DNA of 64,000 bases from an uncultured Eubacteriales bacterium (GTDB lineage Bacteria; Bacillota; Clostridia; Peptostreptococcales; Anaerovoracaceae). Every line of letters begins with the position of its first letter. Position 1 is the first letter of the stretch. The notes beneath the pieces were generated by a model. That model was not told the origin of the DNA. It ran no database searches and worked only from the letters and a program-made list of their open reading frames with translations. The DNA is taken from positions 62,001 through 126,000 of the forward strand of contig ONRQ01000001.1 of the NCBI GenBank assembly GCA_900320285.1. Reading direction: 5' to 3'. Both the position numbers and the translations under genes were made by a program. Shown here piece after piece: positions 12,349 to 20,255 of the stretch.

Positions 12349-13287
12349 TTATTTTTTTGTGCTGAGCATTTTCAGCACCTGGTCTCTGTTTTTAAGTGCA
12401 GTCCCTGTCCCGACTGCTGTTGTACATATCGCTCCGCAGGCATTCGCGAAAGCCAGCGCGTCCTGTACATCGCTTCCACGTATGAGTTCGGACACGAAGC
12501 CGGCCATGAAGTTGTCGCCTGCTCCCGTAGCATCCACCACATCGATCTTATGCGCAGGCACAAATATAGTCTCATCGCTGTTCATCAGCAGACATCCTCT
12601 TCCGCCCAGTTTCAGGACCACATTCTTCACTCCTTTTTCGAGGAAGGCTGTGGCCATCTTTTCCGGCTCGTCTTCTCCGGTGAAGAATTTTGCCTCATCC
12701 TCATTAGGAGTTATGTAGTCTATCATTGAAAGTGAGTCTGCTATTTCATCCAGTGTGAGTCTTCTGAAATTCGGGATCTTGGTATCCGCAAATACCGGTA
12801 TCCCTCTTGAATGTGCTTCCGAGATGACCGCTCTTATGACATCCGGATCGTTGAATGGCGCTCTGAACAGCGACCCTATGACCACCGCCTTTGTATCTGT
12901 AAATCTGTCCGGATACTGCTCCGGATGGAAGTTGTAACTGTGGGCATTGTTGGTTATGGATTTGCGGTTCCCGTCTTCAGCAACGAAAATCGTCGTTACA
13001 GGAGTCGGGTTTTCTGAGGTCCTCACTATGCAGCCTGTATCTACCCCGTTTTTCTCAAGCTCCACCTCAATAAGGTCGCCCGCCTGATCATTACCGAGGA
13101 AGCACAGAAGAGCACTCTTCATGCCGAGCTTTGCCGAGGCTATCGAACCGTTGACCCCTTCTCCTCCGGCATTTATCGATCCGCTTTCTGCTCTGAATCC
13201 CGCCACTGAAACTGGCTCAGGGTCGAAACCCTTTATTACTGAATCCAGTATGGCTGTTCCAATGAAAACTATGTCGTATCTGCTCAT
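12349..13287 (-). CDS. PfkB-family carbohydrate kinase
   Basis: A 312-residue ribokinase/PfkB-fold sugar kinase that phosphorylates a sugar or nucleoside with ATP. Visible signatures are the N-terminal GG motif region (NAGGEGVNGSIASAKLG) and the C-terminal DATGAGDNFMAGF motif holding the catalytic base and anion hole. VDTGCIVRTSENPTPVTTIF is the usual substrate-lid region. It cannot be assigned to fructokinase, ribokinase or KDG kinase by sight. It starts 9 bases downstream of the Ca/H exchanger gene and precedes the esterase and LysR genes. Confidence 0.9.
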   Translation of the reverse strand: MSRYDIVFIGTAILDSVIKGFDPEPVSVAGFRAESGSINAGGEGVNGSIASAKLGMKSALLCFLGNDQAGDLIEVELEKNGVDTGCIVRTSENPTPVTTIFVAEDGNRKSITNNAHSYNFHPEQYPDRFTDTKAVVIGSLFRAPFNDPDVIRAVISEAHSRGIPVFADTKIPNFRRLTLDEIADSLSMIDYITPNEDEAKFFTGEDEPEKMATAFLEKGVKNVVLKLGGRGCLLMNSDETIFVPAHKIDVVDATGAGDNFMAGFVSELIRGSDVQDALAFANACGAICTTAVGTGTALKNRDQVLKMLSTKK

Positions 13288-13296
13288 ATATTTCCT

Positions 13297-14343
13297 TTAC
13301 ACGAAGAAGAATGCCGCGCCTATCATGATGTATACAGTCACCAGCTGAAGGCCTTCCAGCCAGTTGGATTCACCATCCGACGCAACACGGTTTGCGATCA
13401 GAACTGAACCCGTTACCGCAACCAGTTCGAACGGTGTAAATACTATACTCATAGGCGTAAAGAACAGGCTCAGTAATGTAAGTACAGGTATCACGAAAAG
13501 AATTATCTGCAGGCTCGAGCCGAGCGCGATCTCGATCGCAGCGTTCATCTTGTCTTTCATAGCCATGATAATAGCCGATGAGTGCTCTGCGGCGTTACCG
13601 ATTATAGGCACCAGTATGATACCGACGAAAGTCTTGTGGAGGCCTGCACTCTCCGCCATAGGCTCCACAGTACCGACGAAGATCTCCGAAATAACAGCTA
13701 TGGCAACGGTAGAAGCAATCAGCAATATGATCGCGCGAGGCAGGTTTGCGTTATGATTTTCCTCTTCACCAGGCACCGACTCCTCGTAAAGTGAGCGGTG
13801 TGTCACGAAGGTAAATACGAACTGCATAACATATACCAGCAGCATCAGGAGCGCAACTACAACGCTGAACCCCTCATATTCTGTTGTAAGGCTGGACTCA
13901 GGCAATGCGTGTGTGAAGATCGCCGGTATACCGAGTCCCAGAACTGAAAACAGCAGCATGCTGGAAGTGATGTTTATCGAATGGATATTGAACTTCTGTA
14001 TTTTGTGCTTGATTCCTCCTGCCAGCATCGACATGCCGAGTACCAGGAGTATGTTGCCTATCACGGAACCTGCAAGTGATGCTTTTACAACTTCGAACAG
14101 GCCTTCCTTCATGGCCACAAAAGCGATTATGAGCTCCGTTGCGTTTCCGAAAGTAGCGTTCAGAAGTCCGCCTATCTTCTGTCCGCAGAAACAGGCAATA
14201 TCATCAGTGCTTTTGCCCATCACTCCCGCCAGAGGAATGATCGCAAGCGCACTGAATATGAAAAGTATGGAATCCGAGAATCCGGCTATTTTTCCATATA
14301 TAGTAATCGGTATGAAAATAAGCAGTATGTTCAGATATTTCAT
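13297..14343 (-). CDS. cax: Calcium/proton exchanger (CaCA family)
   Basis: A 348-residue membrane protein with about 10-11 hydrophobic segments. The two alpha repeats carry the CAX signature: GLLNATFGNATELIIAFVA (near 82-100) and GNAAEHSSAIIMAMKDKMN (near 248-266), with acidic residues that bind Ca2+. It exports Ca2+ in exchange for protons at the cytoplasmic membrane. Length is ordinary. Its start overlaps the preceding DMT gene by 4 bases (ATGA), indicating translational coupling. Confidence 0.93.
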   Translation of the reverse strand: MKYLNILLIFIPITIYGKIAGFSDSILFIFSALAIIPLAGVMGKSTDDIACFCGQKIGGLLNATFGNATELIIAFVAMKEGLFEVVKASLAGSVIGNILLVLGMSMLAGGIKHKIQKFNIHSINITSSMLLFSVLGLGIPAIFTHALPESSLTTEYEGFSVVVALLMLLVYVMQFVFTFVTHRSLYEESVPGEEENHNANLPRAIILLIASTVAIAVISEIFVGTVEPMAESAGLHKTFVGIILVPIIGNAAEHSSAIIMAMKDKMNAAIEIALGSSLQIILFVIPVLTLLSLFFTPMSIVFTPFELVAVTGSVLIANRVASDGESNWLEGLQLVTVYIMIGAAFFFV

Positions 14344-15239
14344 CTGTTATCCCCCTCTTGCTCCGCATCGCTTTTACCGATCAGCAGTATAGCTGCAATG
14401 ACCATAACGATGCCGGCGATTTTCATGAAATTTGATTCTTCGTGGAATAAGAGGATGCCTACCAGCGACCCTACTATCGGCTCGGTCGCTCCGTAAATGG
14501 CGGCCTTTCCGCTCTCTATCAGCCCCAGCCCTAAAGAGAAGAAATACTGCGCAAACACCGCTGTTACAAGACACATGACGAATGCAACGACAAGTATCAT
14601 CGGATTGCTCCTGCACAGCGAAGTCAGGCTGTTCCATCCACTGAACGGTATCAGGAACATAAAGCTGAAAAACAAAGTGTAGAAAGTTACCGTAATCGGA
14701 TCATTTCTCTTTACAGCCGCGCTTGTCAGGATGTTGTTGAGTGCATATGCCAGTCCCGTCAGCACGCCGGTCAGTATAGCGGCCGGAGGAGGCATGTACC
14801 CTTCTCCTAACACTCCCGTAACAAACACGCAGCCGATGACCGTCAGCACCAGAGCTATAAACTTCAGTCCGGTTATCTTCTCCTTAAAGAATATCCTCGC
14901 GAGAATAATGACAAATACCGGAGATGTGTACAGCAGTACAACGGCGATCGACGCCCGGCTGTTTATGATCGTGTAAAAATACAGGAAGTTGAACAGCACG
15001 CCGTTAATGAATCCGACTATCATCAGAAGGCCGAGGTCTTTCACGGGGATCCTGAATTTCGAACGGTCGCGTATCAGAATGATCAGCGCGAATACCAGAA
15101 CTGCAAAAAACTGACGCAGAAACGATATCTGCATCTCTCCGAGGCCGGCAGCAGAAAGGTAATTGATAAATATGCTGATCACTCCCCAGCATGTGCCGGC
15201 CAGGATTATCAGCAGCGCGCCTTTCCTGTTATCGTCCAT
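14340..15239 (-). CDS. EamA/DMT-family transporter
   Basis: A 299-residue protein with ten predicted membrane helices in two EamA halves (about 10-140 and 155-290), e.g. ALLIILAGTCWGVISIFINY at the N-terminus and GATEPIVGSLVGILLFHEE in the second half. DMT proteins of this type export amino acids or other metabolites. Substrate unknown. It ends in an ATGA overlap with cax and begins 12 bases after the HD protein gene. Confidence 0.9.
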   Translation of the reverse strand: MDDNRKGALLIILAGTCWGVISIFINYLSAAGLGEMQISFLRQFFAVLVFALIILIRDRSKFRIPVKDLGLLMIVGFINGVLFNFLYFYTIINSRASIAVVLLYTSPVFVIILARIFFKEKITGLKFIALVLTVIGCVFVTGVLGEGYMPPPAAILTGVLTGLAYALNNILTSAAVKRNDPITVTFYTLFFSFMFLIPFSGWNSLTSLCRSNPMILVVAFVMCLVTAVFAQYFFSLGLGLIESGKAAIYGATEPIVGSLVGILLFHEESNFMKIAGIVMVIAAILLIGKSDAEQEGDNR

Positions 15240-15251
15240 CCCGAGGTCCAG

Positions 15252-15824
15252 TTATTCTTCTGCAGGCTTTCCCGTCAGTCCGAGTTCTTCCGCGTGCTCC
15301 TCCATGCCTCTGATGCAGATCTCTGCCACATCGCGAAGCTCCATTCCGAGGCGCGCGCAGCCGTCTTTTATCAGCTCGCGGTCGCACTTGGCGGCGAATC
15401 TTTTATCCTTGAACCTCTTCATGAAGCCCTTAGGCTGCATTCCGATGATTCCTTCTCCTCTGAGAATCGCGTACGCCTGGATTATTCCTGTCAGTTCATC
15501 GACTGTATAGAGCGACTTTTCCATATTGGTGAGCGGCTCAATATCGTTGATCAGTCCATAGCCGTGTGCCAGTATCGCGCGCACATCTTCAGGATCGACT
15601 CCCGCGTCGAGCAACGGCTGCTCCGTATGCAGGAGATGCTCATCAGGATACTGCTCGTAGTCGTAGTCGTGCAGATATCCGACTGCCATCCAGTGTTCCT
15701 TATCCTCTCCGAAGTGCTCAGCCATGGCACCCATAGCAGCCATGACGTTAAGCGCATGGAGCCTGAGATGATCCTCAGTCACCACCGCGTCGTTAAGTTC
15801 CTTTGCTCTTTCGAGTGTAAGCAT
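15252..15824 (-). CDS. HD-domain hydrolase-like protein
   Basis: A 190-residue cytoplasmic protein with an HD fold: LRLHALNVMAAMGAMAEHF, then GYLHDYDYEQYPDEHLLH supplying the HD pair, and ILAHGYGLIND as a further His helix. The family hydrolyses phosphate esters or nucleotides in a metal-dependent way; related proteins are annotated as HDIG-domain or 'hydrolase' without substrate. In the same run as the downstream DMT and cax genes. Confidence 0.85.
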   Translation of the reverse strand: MLTLERAKELNDAVVTEDHLRLHALNVMAAMGAMAEHFGEDKEHWMAVGYLHDYDYEQYPDEHLLHTEQPLLDAGVDPEDVRAILAHGYGLINDIEPLTNMEKSLYTVDELTGIIQAYAILRGEGIIGMQPKGFMKRFKDKRFAAKCDRELIKDGCARLGMELRDVAEICIRGMEEHAEELGLTGKPAEE

Positions 15825-15840
15825 TATCCCTGTCCCCTTT

Positions 15841-16440
15841 CTAGTAGGTATATCTTCCGAACTGATCGAATTCCAGATCTTCCTGATTGCTGTATGGTCC
15901 TACGTATGACTCAAGTATTGCTACGACAAGGTCAGCAAGATACCACATTCCGAAGCCTCCGAAGGTCATCATCTTGAGAAGTCCAAGACCTATCTGGCCG
16001 CGGGCAAACCTGTCTACGCCATAGATGCCCAGCACAAACGAGAAAATCCATGTAAAAATGTGCTTGTTGCAGCGTCTGTAGACTTTTCTGCGGCGATTAT
16101 AGCCACGGTTATACCCATAGCCGCGATTATAACCATAACCACGATCATAGCCGTAGCCGCGGTTATAGTCCGGGCCATAGGTGACCTCTTCGGTTACTGT
16201 CTCGGTGACAGTCTCCTCGTAAGGCTGGGGCTCAGGCTGTGGAGCCGGCTCAGTCTCGACTTCAAATTCGATGTTGTTCTCATTGTTCTCAAGATCCACA
16301 TCGTACTTGATTTCCTGCTCAGGTTCCTGTTCCGGTGCCTCCGCGACAGCAGTTCCGCCGTCTTCCGACAGCTCGTCTGTTATTTCATCAGTATATCCGT
16401 CAACATATTCCAATGTCTTTGTCTGTTCTTCTGTTGCCAT
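15841..16440 (-). CDS. TM2-domain membrane protein with acidic and Gly-Tyr-rich N-terminus
   Basis: A 199-residue protein. Residues 1-85 are acidic and low-complexity (many Glu/Asp, PEPQPYEE). Residues about 90-115 are a GYDRGYGYNRGYGYNRG-type Gly-Tyr-Arg repeat. Then comes a Cys/Arg-rich stretch and a TM2 domain (FTWIFSFVLGIYGVDRFARG, GLLKMMTFGGFGMWYLADL): two membrane helices joined by the conserved DRF-like turn. Role unknown; TM2 proteins occur widely in Firmicutes without a defined activity. The Gly-Tyr-Arg tract may be disordered or promote self-association. AAAAGGA lies upstream of the ATG. Confidence 0.88.
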   Translation of the reverse strand: MATEEQTKTLEYVDGYTDEITDELSEDGGTAVAEAPEQEPEQEIKYDVDLENNENNIEFEVETEPAPQPEPQPYEETVTETVTEEVTYGPDYNRGYGYDRGYGYNRGYGYNRGYNRRRKVYRRCNKHIFTWIFSFVLGIYGVDRFARGQIGLGLLKMMTFGGFGMWYLADLVVAILESYVGPYSNQEDLEFDQFGRYTY

Positions 16441-16495
16441 TCGATTTATCCTTTTCTGTTATCCAAACCCATTATCCAGTCTGTTCTTTCAGCAG

Positions 16496-16936
16496 TTACA
16501 GCAGATGCTTCTCAGCGATTCCGGCTGCAGTTCTGCATGCGCCGATACAAGGTCTGCTCCGGTAGTACTCCTCAGTACGTACTGAAGGCTCTGCCAGATC
16601 TTCACCTTCTTTCAGTCCAAGCAGCTCTCTGCATATAAGCGTGCCCTCAGCCGCCTTAAACTCCGCGCACATTTTCTGAATAAGTTTATACAACTCTTTT
16701 TTGCCCTCATAATCCGCAGGGTCATCATATCCTTTCAGATACCCTGCAGCGAGCGTCATGCCGCTTACAGCGCCGCATACTTCTCTCAATTTGCCGAATC
16801 CGGCTCCGAACGGGCTGGCGATCTTTGCCGCCTCTTCAACGGACATACCAAGTACATCCGCAAACGCAGCGAACACCGACTGACTGCAATTATACCCTTT
16901 TCTGAACAGTTCTTCTGCCTTATCAGATCTATTCAT
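16496..16936 (-). CDS. C-GCAxxG-C-C family (redox-type) protein
   Basis: A 146-residue cytoplasmic protein of the C_GCAxxG_C_C family. Cysteines are at NCSQSVFAAF (near 17), EVCGAVSGMTLAAG (near 53-66, the GCAxxG-equivalent is CGAVSG), KMCAEFKAAEGTLICREL and RPCIGACRTAAGI, the spacing usual for the family. Members are thought to bind metal or act in redox chemistry, but no activity is proven. The ATG at 16936 overlaps the stop of the 48-residue small gene upstream (TAATG), so the two are translationally coupled. Confidence 0.9.
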   Translation of the reverse strand: MNRSDKAEELFRKGYNCSQSVFAAFADVLGMSVEEAAKIASPFGAGFGKLREVCGAVSGMTLAAGYLKGYDDPADYEGKKELYKLIQKMCAEFKAAEGTLICRELLGLKEGEDLAEPSVRTEEYYRSRPCIGACRTAAGIAEKHLL

Positions 16937-17082
16937 TACGAAACCTTTTTTGCTACCTTTTTTATGATGAAATATGAGAAGGTCATATCAAAAGCATACA
17001 GGGCAAGATAAAGCGCGGTGCAGAATCTTGCATGCTTTTTATAATCCCAGTCATTGAAATAATCTGCGTTGAACTTTTTCAT
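16936..17082 (-). CDS. 48-residue small membrane protein coupled to C-GCAxxG-C-C gene
   Basis: A short gene with a strong ribosome site (GGGAGG, 7 bases before ATG 17082). The protein starts MKKFNADYFNDWDYKKHARF, has one hydrophobic helix (about 21-41, including CTALYLALYAFDMTFSYFII), and ends in a basic tail KKVAKKVS. Its TAA shares a base with the ATG of the next gene, so ribosomes can re-initiate directly. I do not recognise a family. A single-span protein with a basic tail and one Cys could anchor the following Cys-rich protein at the membrane, by inference. Confidence 0.75.
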   Translation of the reverse strand: MKKFNADYFNDWDYKKHARFCTALYLALYAFDMTFSYFIIKKVAKKVS

Positions 17083-17106
17083 GGCTATTCCTCCCGTTAT
17101 TATTAT

Positions 17107-17577
17107 TTATTCCAAGCCCGGAAAGTCAAGCTGCCTCAGCGCCTCAAACAGCACTATATTTGCGGCATTTGACAGATTGAACGATCTGAGACGTGTGTCG
17201 CTGCTCATCGGTATGCGTATCGCCCATTCTTTATTTGCTTCAATAAAGTCTTTAGGCAGTCCGGCAGTCTCGCGTCCGAAGAGTATCATGTCTTCATCCC
17301 TGAAGTCTGCTTCGGTATATATTTTATCGCCTTTTGTCGTCGACAGCCACATTCTGCGGCCTTCGTATTTCTTAAGAAATTCCGCAAGGCTTTCATGGAC
17401 TTCCAGTCTGACATATGGCCAGTAGTCCAGTCCTGCGCGTCTCAGACTCTTTTCGTCCAGGCTGAAGCCCAGTGGCTTCACCAGATGCAGCACGCTGTCT
17501 GTAGCGGCGGCCGTTCTGGCTATATTGCCCGTGTTGGGCGGTATTTCAGGTTCTACTAGTACTATGTGTATGGCCAT
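17107..17577 (-). CDS. trmL: tRNA (cytidine/uridine-34 2'-O)-methyltransferase
   Basis: A 156-residue SPOUT methyltransferase that 2'-O-methylates the wobble base of certain leucine tRNAs with S-adenosylmethionine. Diagnostic segments are IVLVEPEIPPNTGNIARTAA at the N-terminus and, in the knotted C-terminal part, LFGRETAGLP and IPMSSDTRLRSFNLSNAANI. Length is typical for TrmL/YibK. It lies between the zinc-ribbon gene (6 bases upstream) and the 48-residue gene (24 bases downstream). Confidence 0.94.
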   Translation of the reverse strand: MAIHIVLVEPEIPPNTGNIARTAAATDSVLHLVKPLGFSLDEKSLRRAGLDYWPYVRLEVHESLAEFLKKYEGRRMWLSTTKGDKIYTEADFRDEDMILFGRETAGLPKDFIEANKEWAIRIPMSSDTRLRSFNLSNAANIVLFEALRQLDFPGLE

Positions 17578-17583
17578 TTATCT

Positions 17584-17877
17584 TTATTTAAAGTATTTAC
17601 CTATCTCATCCCTGTACACGAAATCGGTCGTACCGCCGCAGTCCCTGCATTTGAACGACCTGTATCCGAAGCCTTCTCCGAAACCGCCGAAGCCTGTCTG
17701 GAGATCATCCGATCCGCAGAAAGCGCACTTTTCAGCAGCTGTTCCTTCACGGTCATCGACAGCCTTATGCAGTCCGTAATTAGGCAGATCCCTCAGGTTC
17801 TGCAGACCGGAGCCGCCGTGAGTCAGGTCGACCCTCTTTGAGTCTTCCTCTGTCATTACCCATTTGCCGTCAGCCAT
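17584..17877 (-). CDS. Small zinc-ribbon protein
   Basis: A 97-residue protein. Residues about 50-80 hold two CxxC pairs (CAFCGSDD and CRDCGGTTD) separated by a Gly/Phe-rich loop, a zinc-ribbon layout. The N-terminal half (about 1-48) is polar with no recognisable domain. Likely binds one zinc ion; may touch nucleic acid or protein. It lies 14 bases after the VOC protein gene and 6 bases before trmL, so it is probably in the same transcript. Confidence 0.75.
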   Translation of the reverse strand: MADGKWVMTEEDSKRVDLTHGGSGLQNLRDLPNYGLHKAVDDREGTAAEKCAFCGSDDLQTGFGGFGEGFGYRSFKCRDCGGTTDFVYRDEIGKYFK

Positions 17878-17891
17878 ATCAGGGTCTCCTT

Positions 17892-18254
17892 CTACACTGG
17901 GGTCCCGACTTCTATCAGGTTCCCGTCCGGGTCATAAAACCTGACAACTTTTTGCCCCCAGGAATGTGTCATCAGCCGGTTGACAAACTTTGTATCAGGA
18001 TACAGGCACTCGAGTTTTTCGACGAAAGCCTCAATGTCGCTCTCCTCAAAGTATAACTCGCTTGTATTATTCTCGGGTATCACATCTCTCTGCAGGAACT
18101 CCTTCCAGTACTTCTCTTCCTGAAGCACCAGCCCGTCTGTAAGTATCATATTGCCGTCGAAGTCGACAAGCACTTCAAATCCGAACAGGTCGTGATAGAA
18201 CTGTTTCGACTTTTCTATATCCTTTACGACTATGAGGAAGTTTCTGAATCTCAT
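17892..18254 (-). CDS. VOC/glyoxalase-superfamily protein
   Basis: A 120-residue protein of the vicinal-oxygen-chelate fold: MRFRNFLIVVKDIEKSKQFY and LFGFEVLVDF open the first beta-alpha-beta-beta-beta unit, and VVRFYDPDGNLIEVG is the typical C-terminal metal-ligand strand. Such small proteins act as lyases, dioxygenases or antibiotic-binding proteins; substrate not determinable. The frame is open to 18326, but ATG at 18254 has AGAGG 8 bases before it and matches the family start. First gene of the minus-strand run, with a leader of paired repeats upstream. Confidence 0.85.
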   Translation of the reverse strand: MRFRNFLIVVKDIEKSKQFYHDLFGFEVLVDFDGNMILTDGLVLQEEKYWKEFLQRDVIPENNTSELYFEESDIEAFVEKLECLYPDTKFVNRLMTHSWGQKVVRFYDPDGNLIEVGTPV

Positions 18255-18290
18255 GGTATACCTCTTGCTCCAATCTATGAACCATTCTAT

Positions 18291-18365
18291 CGGAGGAGCT
18301 CTGCCTCCGGAGATCAATGGTTTCATCCTTACGGCAAAGCCGTTGCAATCTATGAAACCATTATA
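18291..18365 (-). promoter_or_regulatory. Putative -10 and hairpin-rich leader of the VOC gene
   Basis: On the minus strand TATAAT sits at 18365-18360, without a good -35. The leader contains AATGGTTTCAT/ATGAAACCATT (18316-18326 and 18352-18362) enclosing an ACGGC-AAA-GCCGT hairpin, and a CGGAGG/CCTCCG stem at 18291-18309. Promoter assignment is tentative. Confidence 0.4.
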
Positions 18366-18451
18366 GCACGCGAATCGCCCACATTATGATATAAAACCGT
18401 GTGTCTTTCGTGATAGAATATCGATACTATTCAGAAAGGATGGTGAAGAAT

Positions 18452-19258
18452 ATGGATTTCAGTAATGCAAAAGTCGGGTTTGTCGGTTTCGGAAGCATGG
18501 CAAGCGCCATCTGTGACGGTCTGCTTATAAAAAATGTCGTGGAGCCTTCCGCAATTTACGCATGTGCAAGGAACATGGACAAGCTGCACGCAGGATGCGA
18601 AAAGCGTGGCATCAATGCATGCGCAAGCGCTGAAGAAGTTGCAGCAGCAAGTGACATCATCGTTATCGCAGTTCTGCCTCAGCAGGTAGAGAACGTAGTA
18701 AAGGCAGCAGCTGATGCGTTCAGAAACAAGCCTTTATTCTCCATAGCGGCCGGCATAGACTATGCGCATTATGTAAGCTACCTTGGAGATGGTTTCAATC
18801 ATATCAGCACCGTCCCTAATACTCCCATAGCCATCGGCGAAGGCATCATAGTCGCGGAAGCAACACATTCACTTACACCTGAACAGCTCGGGCTTTTTGA
18901 GAGTGTATTCGGCCAGATCGCCAGGATCGAGTACTTCAGCTCAGAACTGCTGTCGCTGGGCGGTACGGGAGCAGGATGCGCGCCTGCATTCGTTGATGTG
19001 TTCATCGAAGCGATGGCAGACGGTCTTGTAAAAAACGGAATGAGCCGCGACCAGGCATATAAAATAGTGCCGCAGATGATCAGCGGCACTGCTAAATACA
19101 TGATGGAAAGCGGGAAGCATCCCGGTGAGCTCAAGGATGCCATATGCACCCCGGGAGGAACCACTATCGTGGGCATCAGCGCCCTCGAGGAGACCGGATT
19201 CAGATACTCACTCATCCACGCGATCGATAAGATAATGGAAAAGAAGCACTCGATGTGA
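18452..19258 (+). CDS. proC: Pyrroline-5-carboxylate reductase
   Basis: Reduces pyrroline-5-carboxylate to proline with NAD(P)H, the last step of proline synthesis. The 268-residue protein opens with the Rossmann motif VGFVGFGSMASAICDGL and keeps the C-terminal signature near 219-240 (HPGELKDAICTPGGTTIVGI). The start at 18452 gives normal length and has AAAGGA ~11 bases upstream; the frame is open to 18401 but that extension is not family-like. It converges on the SDR gene with the two stop codons directly abutting. Ornithine-handling genes occur at 28756-30906, so ornithine-to-proline flux is plausible. Confidence 0.95.
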   Translation: MDFSNAKVGFVGFGSMASAICDGLLIKNVVEPSAIYACARNMDKLHAGCEKRGINACASAEEVAAASDIIVIAVLPQQVENVVKAAADAFRNKPLFSIAAGIDYAHYVSYLGDGFNHISTVPNTPIAIGEGIIVAEATHSLTPEQLGLFESVFGQIARIEYFSSELLSLGGTGAGCAPAFVDVFIEAMADGLVKNGMSRDQAYKIVPQMISGTAKYMMESGKHPGELKDAICTPGGTTIVGISALEETGFRYSLIHAIDKIMEKKHSM

Positions 19259-20083
19259 TCACTTCGGCAGATATAGCTTGCTGAGTATGAACTCCTTGCC
19301 CCTGTCAGGCATCACACGCAGAAGCAGCATGAGCGCTTTGTAATCAAGACCTACCGGAACTCTTGCCGGTGGGTTTTTTCTTGCGGCCAAAGCAAGAGCC
19401 ACCTTTGCGACGCTTTCAGGCGATCTTCCGTTCTGCTCATCGGAGGCCATCTTTTCGACGCTTTTCTCCAGAATATCGCCGTAGCCGGCGCCTACGGCGT
19501 CCTGTGTCTCTCTTGCTGCAGTGAAGCCGGTCTTTGTATCGCCCGGCTCAATGATGCAGGCTTTGACACCATACGGCTTCATCTCCATACGGACAGCATC
19601 AGTAAATGCTTCAAGAGCATACTTGCTCGCGGAGTACTGGCTCTGCATCGGGATAGACACCCTGCCGGCAATTGAGCCGATTATTATCAGAAGACCATTG
19701 CCCCGTGCACGCATTCGTGTGAGACACGGCTGAGCCGCGTTCAGTGTGCCAAAGTAGTTGACCTCCATCTGCTTTCTGGTCAGATCTGACGGAGCTGTCT
19801 CCGCCGGTCCGGCAACTCCCATGCCCGCGCACAGGATCGCTATATCCACCTGCGGAAGGTTTTCTATAAATGCCCTGGTCGCCGCCTCATCTGTGACATC
19901 CAGCCTTCTGAGAGTAAGGCTCCCTCCCCCTGCAAAATGCTCGGTCATTTCTTCGGTATTTCTGGAAACACCCGTGACATCACATCCATTCATCGCGAAC
20001 ATTCTGGCGCAGGCCCTGCCGATACCCGAAGAAGCACCTGTTACAAACACATTTTTTCCGTATAGATTCTTTTTCATAGTCAT
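19259..20083 (-). CDS. Short-chain dehydrogenase/reductase
   Basis: A 274-residue classical SDR using NAD(P). It has the cofactor motif VFVTGASSGIGRACA near the N-terminus, the NAG-equivalent LCAGMG, catalytic Ser in IIGSIAGRVS and the YSASKYALEAF active-site Tyr/Lys. Substrate cannot be deduced. The start ATG at 20083 has no strong ribosome site; a second Met (20077) is possible. Divergent from preA (172 bases between) and convergent with proC. Confidence 0.9.
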   Translation of the reverse strand: MTMKKNLYGKNVFVTGASSGIGRACARMFAMNGCDVTGVSRNTEEMTEHFAGGGSLTLRRLDVTDEAATRAFIENLPQVDIAILCAGMGVAGPAETAPSDLTRKQMEVNYFGTLNAAQPCLTRMRARGNGLLIIIGSIAGRVSIPMQSQYSASKYALEAFTDAVRMEMKPYGVKACIIEPGDTKTGFTAARETQDAVGAGYGDILEKSVEKMASDEQNGRSPESVAKVALALAARKNPPARVPVGLDYKALMLLLRVMPDRGKEFILSKLYLPK

Positions 20084-20255
20084 TATTATTCGATCCGTTC
20101 ATCATCCGGCATGCATGTCCGGATTATTGCATACATTTATTCTCACAAATAATTTCTTAATAGTGTATTATAGGGTAACAATCAAATATAATAAATAGTG
20201 TAATAGTTATAAAATGCTGATAATGATTTAGCACACTCACGGAGGTGAAGGATTC

